From positions 1 to 64,000 of the forward strand of contig CAKQPT010000013.1 of assembly GCA_934270345.1 (NCBI GenBank): 64,000 nt of DNA, written 5' to 3'. The position numbers and the translations under genes were made by a program. Source of the stretch: an uncultured Oribacterium sp. Lineage in GTDB: Bacteria > Bacillota > Clostridia > Lachnospirales > Lachnospiraceae. Below are positions 17,610-24,704 of this stretch, piece by piece; within the stretch, counting starts at the first letter, position 1, and each line of letters opens with the position of its first letter. The notes under the pieces were generated by a model. It saw nothing but the letters and a program-made list of their open reading frames with translations, searched no databases and was not told where the DNA came from.

Positions 17610-18398
17610 TTAGATTGACAGCGTTAAAATCTGCTGAGCGCCACTCAAATCTGTAACATACATTGCTCCGGCCAGCGACGCGCCCTTTCCGGACTCCGGC
17701 TGGAAGTAATACCATTTCCCATCAATCTCCTGCCACCCCATAGCCATCTTTCCGGTTTTATCGAAATAATATCGATGGCGGTTGATGTCCATCCATCCAT
17801 GGGCGTTCTTTCCTTCGGCAATGCGGTAGTACCAATCAATTCCGGATTTAACCCACTTCGGGTACTGAGCCGATCCGTCAGTCGCGTATATAGGGTGTCC
17901 GTACCCAGCAATACCGGAATGATTTCTCGGATATGTTTTCTTACAAACTCCACCACCATTTGGGATCACACCTGCCATGGTCGATGTGTTGCCTTCGATC
18001 GTTGTAATAGTCGTTGCTGTGACAGCTACAACGATTCCAGTGTGACAGATTCGCTTTGAATTCTTGAAAAAAACCTGCGCCCCGACGATTGGCGTCTGAG
18101 AAAACCGGCCAAACTTCTTGTAGAGATCAGCGGAATTCGGAGTATAAAAGCTCTTTAATCCGCCACAAAGAATTCTATTCGCCGCTTCTGCCCCATACGC
18201 CTGTTTGAAGCACCAGGAAACAAAGCCATCGCACCATGGCTGGCCCTGCATGTTCTGGTTCAGGTCGCGCCAATACTTTGTGTAATTGCCGCTACCGGCG
18301 TTTGCAGTTTTATCTTCAAGATTGGCGAGTGTTGCCTTTTCAAGATAGTTTAATTCCTGTTCGGCAACTCGAATGACTAAATTGATATCGTAACTCAT
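17610..18398 (-). CDS. Endolysin: CHAP domain plus cell-wall-binding repeats
   Basis: Protein of 262 residues without a signal peptide. An N-terminal CHAP-type cysteine amidase/peptidase domain (about 1-160) has the catalytic Cys in GQPWCDGFVSWCF, His in RICHTGIVVAV and a polar third residue in TIEGNTS. After a linker come choline-binding-type repeats (GWMDINRHRYYFDKTGKM, GWQEIDGKWYYFQPESGKG), which anchor the enzyme in the Gram-positive wall. It is the last gene of the late operon, just after the holin gene, so it degrades peptidoglycan at lysis. Confidence 0.92.
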   Translation of the reverse strand: MSYDINLVIRVAEQELNYLEKATLANLEDKTANAGSGNYTKYWRDLNQNMQGQPWCDGFVSWCFKQAYGAEAANRILCGGLKSFYTPNSADLYKKFGRFSQTPIVGAQVFFKNSKRICHTGIVVAVTATTITTIEGNTSTMAGVIPNGGGVCKKTYPRNHSGIAGYGHPIYATDGSAQYPKWVKSGIDWYYRIAEGKNAHGWMDINRHRYYFDKTGKMAMGWQEIDGKWYYFQPESGKGASLAGAMYVTDLSGAQQILTLSI

Positions 18399-18405
18399 AT
18401 ATGCC

Positions 18406-18612
18406 TCAATTGAACTGCTTGTTGTAATTGATGCTCGAAATCTTCAGAAGGGTCCCGAGGAATGTGTCAACTGCAGCAATGGTGCCCGTGATTTCGGTTC
18501 CATATGGGAGGGCCCAGATTCCAGCGAGCGCAGCATAGAGCGCAGCAATCGCAGGGAGCCCGATCTGAGCTACATAAATAAGCGCATCATAAACTTCATT
18601 AGAAAAAATCAT
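18406..18612 (-). CDS. Phage holin
   Basis: Protein of 68 residues with two hydrophobic stretches (ALIYVAQIGLPAIAALYAAL and AGIWALPYGTEITGTIAAVD), in the usual place directly before the endolysin gene. Small holins form inner-membrane holes that release the lysin. AGGAGG lies ahead of the ATG. Family assignment rests on size, hydrophobicity and position. Confidence 0.82.
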   Translation of the reverse strand: MIFSNEVYDALIYVAQIGLPAIAALYAALAGIWALPYGTEITGTIAAVDTFLGTLLKISSINYNKQFN

Positions 18613-18621
18613 ATAAACCTC

Positions 18622-19080
18622 CTAGGCTAAAAAGTCGTTATGCTTGAGCCGTTCCTGATAGATGTCTGTGAGATACTTTTCGGCGTTTTTAATTACGCCA
18701 TTGTTGATGTGGTGCTCGATGCAGTAAGCGTTATAATTACTGATCTCATCGATCACGTGGTCAAACTCTTCTTTTGTATGCAGCCGCTTGTTACGGCAGG
18801 AATTTTCAAAATCAAGTATGTACCTGCGCGTACTTTTCACATTATCATCGCATCGGTCCTTTTCGATGCGGTCCATCCTCCCGTCCATATCATCAAGACG
18901 GGCATTCATTCTGTCGAGCCGTTCGTCGGTTCCTGTATTGGCCTTGCTTCCGAACCATTTCGCAAATGACGAAATCGGGTTCCATGGGAGCTTCGAGAAC
19001 TCGACGATGACAACACATATTAAGAGCGCCGGAAGCGCCCACGGGCAATAGCTTGCCGCGATTTCTAAGGCTTTATCCAT
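18622..19080 (-). CDS. Membrane-anchored coiled-coil phage protein
   Basis: Protein of 152 residues from MDKALEIAAS. A membrane helix at about 13-33 (WALPALLICVVIVEF), then a heptad-like coiled coil (ERLDRMNARLDDMDGRMDRI) and a soluble helical tail. In-frame GTG (19086) and TTG (19125) starts are possible, and the ribosome binding site is weak. It precedes the holin gene and may be a lysis accessory protein such as an antiholin, but nothing in the sequence proves it. Confidence 0.7.
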   Translation of the reverse strand: MDKALEIAASYCPWALPALLICVVIVEFSKLPWNPISSFAKWFGSKANTGTDERLDRMNARLDDMDGRMDRIEKDRCDDNVKSTRRYILDFENSCRNKRLHTKEEFDHVIDEISNYNAYCIEHHINNGVIKNAEKYLTDIYQERLKHNDFLA

Positions 19081-19087
19081 ATTCACC

Positions 19088-19114
19088 AAAATGCCCCCGG
19101 ATATCTCCAGGGGC
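19088..19114 (-). terminator. Possible weak terminator
   Basis: GCCCC(T)GGA...TCC(G)GGGGC hairpin followed by ATTTTG on the minus strand, directly before the coiled-coil gene. It would act as a partial terminator or as a translation control hairpin. Confidence 0.4.
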
Positions 19115-19164
19115 TTTGCACACAATAAATCCGCAGTCGGATGTCAACAGTTACTATTCAATTT

Positions 19165-19335
19165 TCAATCAGATGTCCGCTTGATCTTATAGTCCTTCGA
19201 TCCCACGTTCGTAGCATCTACTCCGATATCATTCAGTGAGATGTGTTTGCCGTGGTCCTCGTGGGCCGTGTCTCGATTTTTAACGAGATGGTCCTCTCCT
19301 CCGTGATAGTCGGTCGGTTCTACGCCTCTGCTCAT
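19165..19335 (-). CDS. Small phage protein, 56 residues
   Basis: Frame begins MSRGVEPTDYHGGEDHLVKN and ends GSKDYKIKRTSD. AGGAGG lies 8 nt ahead of the second of two close ATG codons, which is why 19335 is chosen over 19341. Hydrophilic and His-rich (HGGEDH, HEDHGKH), without Cys or a membrane segment. Same strand and operon as its neighbours in the tail-to-lysis interval. Unknown function. Confidence 0.65.
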   Translation of the reverse strand: MSRGVEPTDYHGGEDHLVKNRDTAHEDHGKHISLNDIGVDATNVGSKDYKIKRTSD

Positions 19336-19381
19336 ATCCATGCCCTCCTTTCTCTAAAAATAAAAAACGAGATATCCCGTT

Positions 19382-19570
19382 TTAAACTGGATAAAATGTC
19401 GAGTTGCTGCAGCTTGCGCACGGCTCCTGAGATGCAGGATAAACGCAGTACGTGCAGTCGTAGCAGCTCTCGTATGCCTCGCACCCGTTCTTTTTCTCTG
19501 AACATGGTTCCTGCCACCGTCGGCAGGTGCCATCACTCATCACGTGCGAGCACTCGAAATTATTTCTCAT
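19382..19570 (-). CDS. Cys-rich small phage protein
   Basis: Protein of 62 residues with ten Cys, in pairs that suggest metal binding (CEAYESCYDCTYC, CASCSNS). Its ATG overlaps the stop codon of the XkdX gene (ATGA), so translation is coupled. No known domain recognised; a Zn-binding tail accessory or host-takeover peptide is possible. Confidence 0.65.
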   Translation of the reverse strand: MRNNFECSHVMSDGTCRRWQEPCSEKKNGCEAYESCYDCTYCVYPASQEPCASCSNSTFYPV

Positions 19571-19707
19571 GCCACATACGCTTCGCCGGTGATCAGCTCG
19601 TACTCCTCCGGCGTGATCCACTCAAGCTTCACGGCCTTCTTGAGGCCCTTCTTCGTGATGGCCTTTCTATCGTACTTCTTTTTTAACATATCAAACCAAA
19701 CGCTCAT
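19567..19707 (-). CDS. xkdX: XkdX family protein
   Basis: Protein of 46 residues with the XkdX pattern: MSVWFDMLKKKYDRKAITK, then EWITPEEYELITGE. XkdX is a tiny protein of PBSX-like phages found among the tail fibre and lysis genes. Its role is not settled. AAGGAGG lies 7 nt ahead of the ATG. It follows the 112-residue gene by 11 bp. Confidence 0.88.
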   Translation of the reverse strand: MSVWFDMLKKKYDRKAITKKGLKKAVKLEWITPEEYELITGEAYVA

Positions 19708-19718
19708 GTCGCACCTCC

Positions 19719-20057
19719 TTAACCAAGAATAGCCGCGGCGAGGTCGCCGGTCATCGTCTCAAGCTCAGACACACGCTGCTGGAGTGTCTTCGCGACCTCT
19801 GCAGTCGCCTGCTCCTTCGCAGCCGACAGCCACACATCACGGCTTGCCTTGACGGATTCGAGGAGATCTACACGATATCCGGTCTCGACAGTATAGACAT
19901 CAGCCTCATAGCTGATGAGCTCGTTTCCATCTTCGTCTGTCTCCTTCTTTTCCTCGATGTTCTCTACCAGGTGCACACGTACTGGTGCTCCCTGCTTCTC
20001 GTTCAGTACCTCGACCCATGTTTCGTCAGGCCGCTCGTTGAATAATTCTCTTGTCAT
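19719..20057 (-). CDS. Phage protein after the DGR reverse transcriptase
   Basis: Protein of 112 residues, acidic, beginning MTRELFNERPDETWVEVLNE and with a helical C-terminus (QQRVSELETMTGDLAAAILG). It overlaps the 3' end of the reverse transcriptase gene by 32 nt, so it is co-translated. It has the right size for the DGR accessory protein Avd but not its character: Avd is basic and all-helical, while this one starts with strands and is acidic. More likely a tail-fibre or chaperone-type phage protein. Confidence 0.65.
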   Translation of the reverse strand: MTRELFNERPDETWVEVLNEKQGAPVRVHLVENIEEKKETDEDGNELISYEADVYTVETGYRVDLLESVKASRDVWLSAAKEQATAEVAKTLQQRVSELETMTGDLAAAILG

Positions 20058-21135
20058 GAAGTGATACCACCTTTCCCAGCTTCTTAAAGCTGATCTTACC
20101 GTTTATATACTTCTCTCTTAAATGTTGTGAATTCGAATGTTTCAGATATCCCTTATAGGAAAGAAGGCCCGCCGCGAGGTGCGGCGTTACCAGCTTCCCG
20201 AGTTTTATAATCTTTCGGACCTTCCGGAGGATGCGGAGGAGAATAGACTTTCTAATCTCCACACGATCTCTGTAAAACTTGTATCCGAGAAAATCGATGG
20301 CGCGATCTCTCAGTTTGAAAACCTGCCAGTTTCCCTTCAGCTTCAGTTTTATTCCGCCGAGCATTGATTCGATGATGGCTTGCGCCTTACGGAGCATCCG
20401 CTTCGATGGGCCGACGAGCACCATATCATCCGCATACCGGGTCGAAAAATACCTGTGTCCGAGAAAGCGTTTGACCGCATGGTCGATCTTACCGAGGAAC
20501 ATATTGATGAGCCAGCGCGATGGATCTATGCCGATTGGAATACCGACCTCCGGGTTCTCCGGTCCGGCCGCTTCCGGATCGGTCGCGAGACGCGGGTAGC
20601 TGTCAATAATTTTTCCATAGGCTCTCAAGATGGCTTTATCTTTTATCTTCTCCGCAAGCGCCACTTTTAGGCTTGCATGATCAACTGAATCGTAGCAGTG
20701 GTAAATATCCATTTTATCGACCCATTTCGCCCACTCTGGATGGCGCTTGATGAATAATTCAAGGCCGCGCTTCGAAAGTTTGATTCCTTTGCCCTTCACG
20801 CATCCGGTGCAGTAGTGATACTGGCTCTTCGCGATCAGCGGTCCGACTACACGATCGAATGCATGATGGATGCATTGATCCGGCCAGAACCGAGGCTTTG
20901 CGAGCTTACGGCGCTTTTGACGGATGCCGTCATTGATATAGCGTACCGTGTAGGGCGAGCATTCCCATGTCTCCGTTCTGATCATCTCGCTTAATTTTTC
21001 CGCGTAGTAATCTATGCGTTTCATGATTCGTTTTACATTTCGGCGCCTCCTCTTATTTTCCGACGCTTCAAGAATTGCATTCCTGCAGTTCTCGAGGTCG
21101 TAGACTTTTTCAAAAAGATATCCAATTCGTTTCAT
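20026..21135 (-). CDS. Diversity-generating retroelement reverse transcriptase
   Basis: Reverse transcriptase of 369 residues. Motif A is KMDIYHCYDSVDH (Asp 143), the DGR-type motif 4 is GIPIGIDPSRWLINMFL (about 199-214) and motif C is YADD (234-237). DGR enzymes have IGxxxSQ where other retroelement RTs have QGxxxSP. Here IG is kept but SQ reads SR, a variant. In DGRs the enzyme copies the template repeat RNA with adenine-directed errors. It lies 149 nt downstream of the template repeat in the same orientation. The ribosome binding site is weak. An N-terminal basic stretch (KRRRRNVKRIMKR) probably binds RNA. Confidence 0.93.
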   Translation of the reverse strand: MKRIGYLFEKVYDLENCRNAILEASENKRRRRNVKRIMKRIDYYAEKLSEMIRTETWECSPYTVRYINDGIRQKRRKLAKPRFWPDQCIHHAFDRVVGPLIAKSQYHYCTGCVKGKGIKLSKRGLELFIKRHPEWAKWVDKMDIYHCYDSVDHASLKVALAEKIKDKAILRAYGKIIDSYPRLATDPEAAGPENPEVGIPIGIDPSRWLINMFLGKIDHAVKRFLGHRYFSTRYADDMVLVGPSKRMLRKAQAIIESMLGGIKLKLKGNWQVFKLRDRAIDFLGYKFYRDRVEIRKSILLRILRKVRKIIKLGKLVTPHLAAGLLSYKGYLKHSNSQHLREKYINGKISFKKLGKVVSLHDKRIIQRAA

Positions 21136-21409
21136 CCAGTTTATTTAAGAGAGACCATTATCTCTCAAAGAACCCTCATGATCGTTCGAGAATTAACCTA
21201 CTAGGCCATGCTGTTATCGGGTGTATTTTCGCCAATGGGCGAGGGAGGTGGTTGCGCCTATCAATCTACGGATTGCTCCGTTCTTTGAGAGGGCGGGACG
21301 CGTAGTTCCAGTTCGAGTTGCCGAAGCCGTTGTTGCAGTTCAGATAGCGGGCCGAGTCTTGCGACCCATTGTTGAACGTGCCGCCAGCGAACGGACGAGC
21401 CCCGTTGCG
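21136..21409 (-). ncRNA. DGR template RNA (template repeat plus spacer)
   Basis: Non-coding interval between the fibre gene and the reverse transcriptase gene. The template repeat (21284-21409) is followed by a spacer (21136-21283, 148 nt) before the RT start. In the Bordetella phage DGR the template repeat with a spacer of about 140 nt is the RNA used for self-primed cDNA synthesis, and the lengths match here. The template 3' end (CTCTCAAAGAAC) is exactly complementary to GTTCTTTGAGAG in the spacer (21162-21173). Confidence 0.85.
21284..21409 (-). repeat. DGR template repeat (TR)
   Basis: Non-coding copy of the fibre 3' end, 126 bp, offset 213 bp from the variable repeat. Read in the fibre frame it is rich in AAC codons (six AAC plus AAT, ACG, CAA, TAT, TAC at variable sites), the hallmark of DGR templates: mutating the adenines reaches many amino acids but no stop codon. 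Confidence 0.95.
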
Positions 21410-21448
21410 CGTGTCCAGATCCCCATAGTTTACGAGTTACGAAAGTGT

Positions 21449-21470
21449 GTCGGGGGAGGGGTCCCCCGAC
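21449..21470. other. DGR hairpin/cruciform beside the variable repeat
   Basis: Perfect 9-bp inverted repeat GTCGGGGGA/TCCCCCGAC with a 4-nt loop, 21 bp past the fibre stop codon. No T-tract follows on either strand, so it is not a terminator. DGR target sites of the Bordetella type need a GC-rich stem with a 4-nt loop just 3' of the initiation site for efficient retrohoming. Confidence 0.75.
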
Positions 21471-21490
21471 TCCCCCTCAAAAGAAACAGT

Positions 21491-23446
21491 TTATCTCTTG
21501 AGAGGGCGGGACGCGCAGTGCCAGTACGAGTCGCCGAAGCCGCCGTTGCAGTACAGAGAGCGGGCCGAGTCTCGCGACCCAACGTTGAACGAGCCGCCAG
21601 CGAACGGACGAGCCCCGTTGCGGTTAGCCCAGCGCTGTGCAGCCAGATAACTTTCTGATCCGGCTCCGCCATTTACGAGAACAGGAACCTCCAGCGTCGG
21701 ATAATTCTTATCGAAACCAAGTTTCTTGATCCATCCAGAATTATCATAATTCGAGCTTGCGTTTGCGCCATTCAGGGCGATCTTCATCGAATCTACCTTC
21801 GTGTAACCATCATAGGTATCGGAATACTTCGATGGATCGTTACATACATAAACATCGAGACACATGTCTGTTTCGTTGAACTTCAGGTTCATGTCATCGA
21901 GTCCGGTATGCATGGTTCCAAAGAAATCCTCGATCCAGAGCATACGGTTTGCATGCTGTCCATCATTCGGGCCGGCGGTTCCGTTTGCATTTGGCATGTT
22001 CACGGTCTCACCTGTACGCGGTGCAGATCTCCAGAGCGTCGATGTCGTTGTAGTAGTGAACGCATCGCCATCGAGCGTTACATCGATTGCATTGTCCGCC
22101 TTCGTGGAGTCCTTGATCGCGGTGATGGTCCGGTTCTGTGCTACGCCTGCGTTCCACGCATCCGATGTTCCGATGCATACGGTGTTTCCGACGAAGAGCT
22201 TCGACTTCGCGGAATTCGATACGGTGATCGTATTCACGCTTGACTCTGCGATGAGCGCCTTATACGAGCAGAACCAGTCTGCGTGGCCGCGACCGAAGGT
22301 CGTTCGGAAATTATCATCTGCGGAATAGACCAGGGCGAGATTCGTCATGATATCCCACGCCCACTTATCAACGATCTGCCAGTTCGCGCCGTTCTTCTTC
22401 GCATCTGCACGGAACTGCGTGCAGCTTCGATTGTAGGTCGGAATTACGTTCGCTTTTGAAACGTAATTGCCATTCGCGTTCGTATAGCCGAAAAAGATCG
22501 GGAAATAGAATGCATCGTCATAGGAACCGTCCGCCCGCTTCATGAGATCCTTGATGTAGACTGCATTCGGGTAGCGTCCGGTATCAGAGAAGCAACGATA
22601 CTCCCAGTTCTGGCCGGTTGCGTCCTTCTCGAACCATCTCGAATAGTACATCTCGTTCGGGACCTCGAGCATGACGCATCCGGTCTCTGGCTCCCAGGTG
22701 AATCCAGGATCGCCGAGGTATGCAGCGACAGTGCCGTCGAGATTGAGATCGCACGGGCGCAGCTTATTAAACGGCCAGATGTTCATGATCGGATCATCGA
22801 TGGCATCATTGCCACGAACATATACCGCGCTCATGCCGACCGTCTGACCGAAACGTTCATACGGTGTGCCTGATGATGGTGTACCGTCTGCTGCGCATTT
22901 CTTACGGACGCCTACACATCCGGCTGAGCCCTGCTCGAGAGCGGTGATTCTGGCCTCTGCCGCCTCGAGGTCCTTCTGCAGTGCGAGGCCGCCGGCATCC
23001 ACACTGAGCGTCACATTGTCGGAGTTTCCGACGGACATGAACACATTCAGATCGAGGGACGCCGGAACCTGTGAGTTATACGGCGGGAACCACTCTCTCT
23101 GATCTGGCGACAGCATGATGACGGCATAGAGAACTTCCTTGCCGTCCGAACCCTTCGCGTAGATTCCTATCTCCGAGATGTAGAAACCGGCGGTCTCGTT
23201 CAGGTTTGTCGCCGCGAGTGTGATCTTGCAGGTGGCACCGTTCTGCTTCTCAACCTTCGAGATACCGAATGTGCTCTTCGGCGCCTTCAGTGCTGTCATT
23301 CCGGCGAGTGCTGCCGTAGACTCCGTTCCGGTATATGTACCGGAGCCGAGAATAAACTTCGTGAACTCGATCGTGGAGCCTGCGAGGTTCTTTGCCATCA
23401 GGTCAGATCCGAGCGTTGTAAGCGCGAGCTTGTAATTATCAATCAT
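21491..23446 (-). CDS. DGR-diversified phage tail fibre (receptor-binding protein)
   Basis: Protein of 651 residues. The N-terminal 160 residues are a tail-collar-type fibre attachment domain (TIEFTKFILGSGTYTGTE, ETAGFYISEIGIYAKG, LNVFMSVGNSDNVTLS). A short coiled coil (LEAAEARITALEQ) leads to a large C-terminal domain ending in a C-type-lectin-like variable fold (RPFAGGSFNVGSRDSARSLY). Variable positions, from comparison with the template, are residues 619, 622, 625, 630, 632, 635, 639, 641, 643 and 644. In related systems such residues sit on the exposed ligand surface. The protein should sit at the distal fibre and decide host binding. Confidence 0.93.
   Translation of the reverse strand: MIDNYKLALTTLGSDLMAKNLAGSTIEFTKFILGSGTYTGTESTAALAGMTALKAPKSTFGISKVEKQNGATCKITLAATNLNETAGFYISEIGIYAKGSDGKEVLYAVIMLSPDQREWFPPYNSQVPASLDLNVFMSVGNSDNVTLSVDAGGLALQKDLEAAEARITALEQGSAGCVGVRKKCAADGTPSSGTPYERFGQTVGMSAVYVRGNDAIDDPIMNIWPFNKLRPCDLNLDGTVAAYLGDPGFTWEPETGCVMLEVPNEMYYSRWFEKDATGQNWEYRCFSDTGRYPNAVYIKDLMKRADGSYDDAFYFPIFFGYTNANGNYVSKANVIPTYNRSCTQFRADAKKNGANWQIVDKWAWDIMTNLALVYSADDNFRTTFGRGHADWFCSYKALIAESSVNTITVSNSAKSKLFVGNTVCIGTSDAWNAGVAQNRTITAIKDSTKADNAIDVTLDGDAFTTTTTSTLWRSAPRTGETVNMPNANGTAGPNDGQHANRMLWIEDFFGTMHTGLDDMNLKFNETDMCLDVYVCNDPSKYSDTYDGYTKVDSMKIALNGANASSNYDNSGWIKKLGFDKNYPTLEVPVLVNGGAGSESYLAAQRWANRNGARPFAGGSFNVGSRDSARSLYCNGGFGDSYWHCASRPLKR
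21497..21622 (-). repeat. DGR variable repeat (VR)
   Basis: The last 42 codons of the fibre gene. Against the template there are 12 substitutions in the 123-bp core (plus a possible 13th at the edge), every one at a template adenine on the coding strand. They alter 10 codons. The GC-rich 3' end (CGCGTCCCGCCCTCTC) is identical in both copies and is the expected initiation-of-mutagenic-homology site. Confidence 0.95.
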
Positions 23447-23483
23447 TCCTTCTTCTCCTTTTTATTCATACGCTTTCGCGTTA

Positions 23484-24704
23484 TTAATACAGAATCACAG
23501 CCTGGATCGACGACTGCGTGTTTCTACCTCCGTAGCTCGTTTCCACTTCGATCAGGTCTCCGGCATTCGCATAGAAGCTCTGGTTAAACATGGAGCCTCG
23601 ATAGCTGTAATCGCCATAGCCATGCGCATATCCCTGTGTTCTCATGTTTCGGTCATCAATACATACGCCGTTTTTGAAAATGGCACAGAGAAACGAACCG
23701 GAAATTCCAGCGCTTGCGCCGCCATAAAATACACGACCTGCACGCGGCATACGGAAACTCTTTCGTCCATCCGAATCCGCTGAGCCATTGACATTCGCGC
23801 TGTGCGATGCGATGCACGCAATGCTTGAATATCCGCCATTGCCATCGATGCCGGCGATGCTCTGTCCATTTACGATCTTATTCGCAGAAACACCGAGGTA
23901 GTTTCTCACCGTCGCTTTTGAAAGCCTCAGCTCCGGCGCCCAGCTTTCGTTCGATGAATCCTCGTGATACCAGCCGGACGGTGCATTGTTGAATGCATAA
24001 TAGTCTCCGGCCTCTCCAATGCCTCCGGCGTACTGATATGGGCCGCAATCGACGATTGTTCCATCGATCTTGTCACCCTTCGAATAACCGGAATAGCCCT
24101 TTATCATGTGGCCAGCGTCCACGTTTGCGTCGTTCGTCTGCGAGGACAGACCCTTCGCGACGACGCGGCCATCGCCATAGAACCCCTTTTTTAGGTTGTA
24201 GGTTTCGCCGGCGTTCAGCTCCTTGTAGATCGCGCCGTAATCCGCAGCGCCTCCGTTCACTTCCTTGCCTTTCACATAGGCTTTCATTCCGGACCGGATG
24301 TCCGCTTCTTCGGCGGTTCCGTCCTCCGTAAACGTGCCTTCTACATTTCCGATAAACTGACCGTCCGCGATTTTCTCCGGCACGATGCCGAGCCGCTCCG
24401 GGTCTTCGCCAACATAGGTTCCTGCTCCTGGATAGGCACCATTAGGCGGGCACATGATGACCTTCCTGTTCCCGTTCGTATCGATCACGAACTGGCTGTC
24501 GCTTGATGTATGAATCGGCTGCGCGGGTGATGAATCCTTGATGGCCACTTTAAAATCCTTTTTGCGGTCCGGCAGTGTTCCGGTCTGCGGTTCATCTGAA
24601 CCAGCGCCCATGAACACATTCCCAGAAACCACGCTCTCCGGCTTTGCTGTCAGAGCATCATAGTCTGTCGAGTCCCCACCTGACATCATGAGTAGTTCCA
24701 TCAC
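23484..24704 (-). CDS. Tail fibre-type protein with repeated modules
   Basis: Protein of 406 residues. The first half has repeated motifs typical of fibre shafts: ESVVSGNVFMGAGSDEPQTG, IADGQFIGNVEGTFTEDG, and AYVKGKEVNGGAADYG. The C-terminal part is Gly/Ser/Tyr-rich (GYAHGYGDYSYRGSMFNQ) with a beta-rich tip. It has no copy of the DGR repeat. The start overlaps the stop of the preceding fibre gene by 4 nt. Probably an additional fibre or spike bound to the baseplate. No enzymatic motif seen. Confidence 0.75.
   Translation of the reverse strand: MMELLMMSGGDSTDYDALTAKPESVVSGNVFMGAGSDEPQTGTLPDRKKDFKVAIKDSSPAQPIHTSSDSQFVIDTNGNRKVIMCPPNGAYPGAGTYVGEDPERLGIVPEKIADGQFIGNVEGTFTEDGTAEEADIRSGMKAYVKGKEVNGGAADYGAIYKELNAGETYNLKKGFYGDGRVVAKGLSSQTNDANVDAGHMIKGYSGYSKGDKIDGTIVDCGPYQYAGGIGEAGDYYAFNNAPSGWYHEDSSNESWAPELRLSKATVRNYLGVSANKIVNGQSIAGIDGNGGYSSIACIASHSANVNGSADSDGRKSFRMPRAGRVFYGGASAGISGSFLCAIFKNGVCIDDRNMRTQGYAHGYGDYSYRGSMFNQSFYANAGDLIEVETSYGGRNTQSSIQAVILY

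Noticed and set aside
19719-20057. The 112-residue gene as the DGR accessory protein Avd
   Set aside because: It is acidic and starts with strand-like residues; Avd is basic and fully helical. Position alone is not enough.
23484-24704. A second DGR target in the neighbouring fibre
   Set aside because: No stretch of that gene matches the template repeat.
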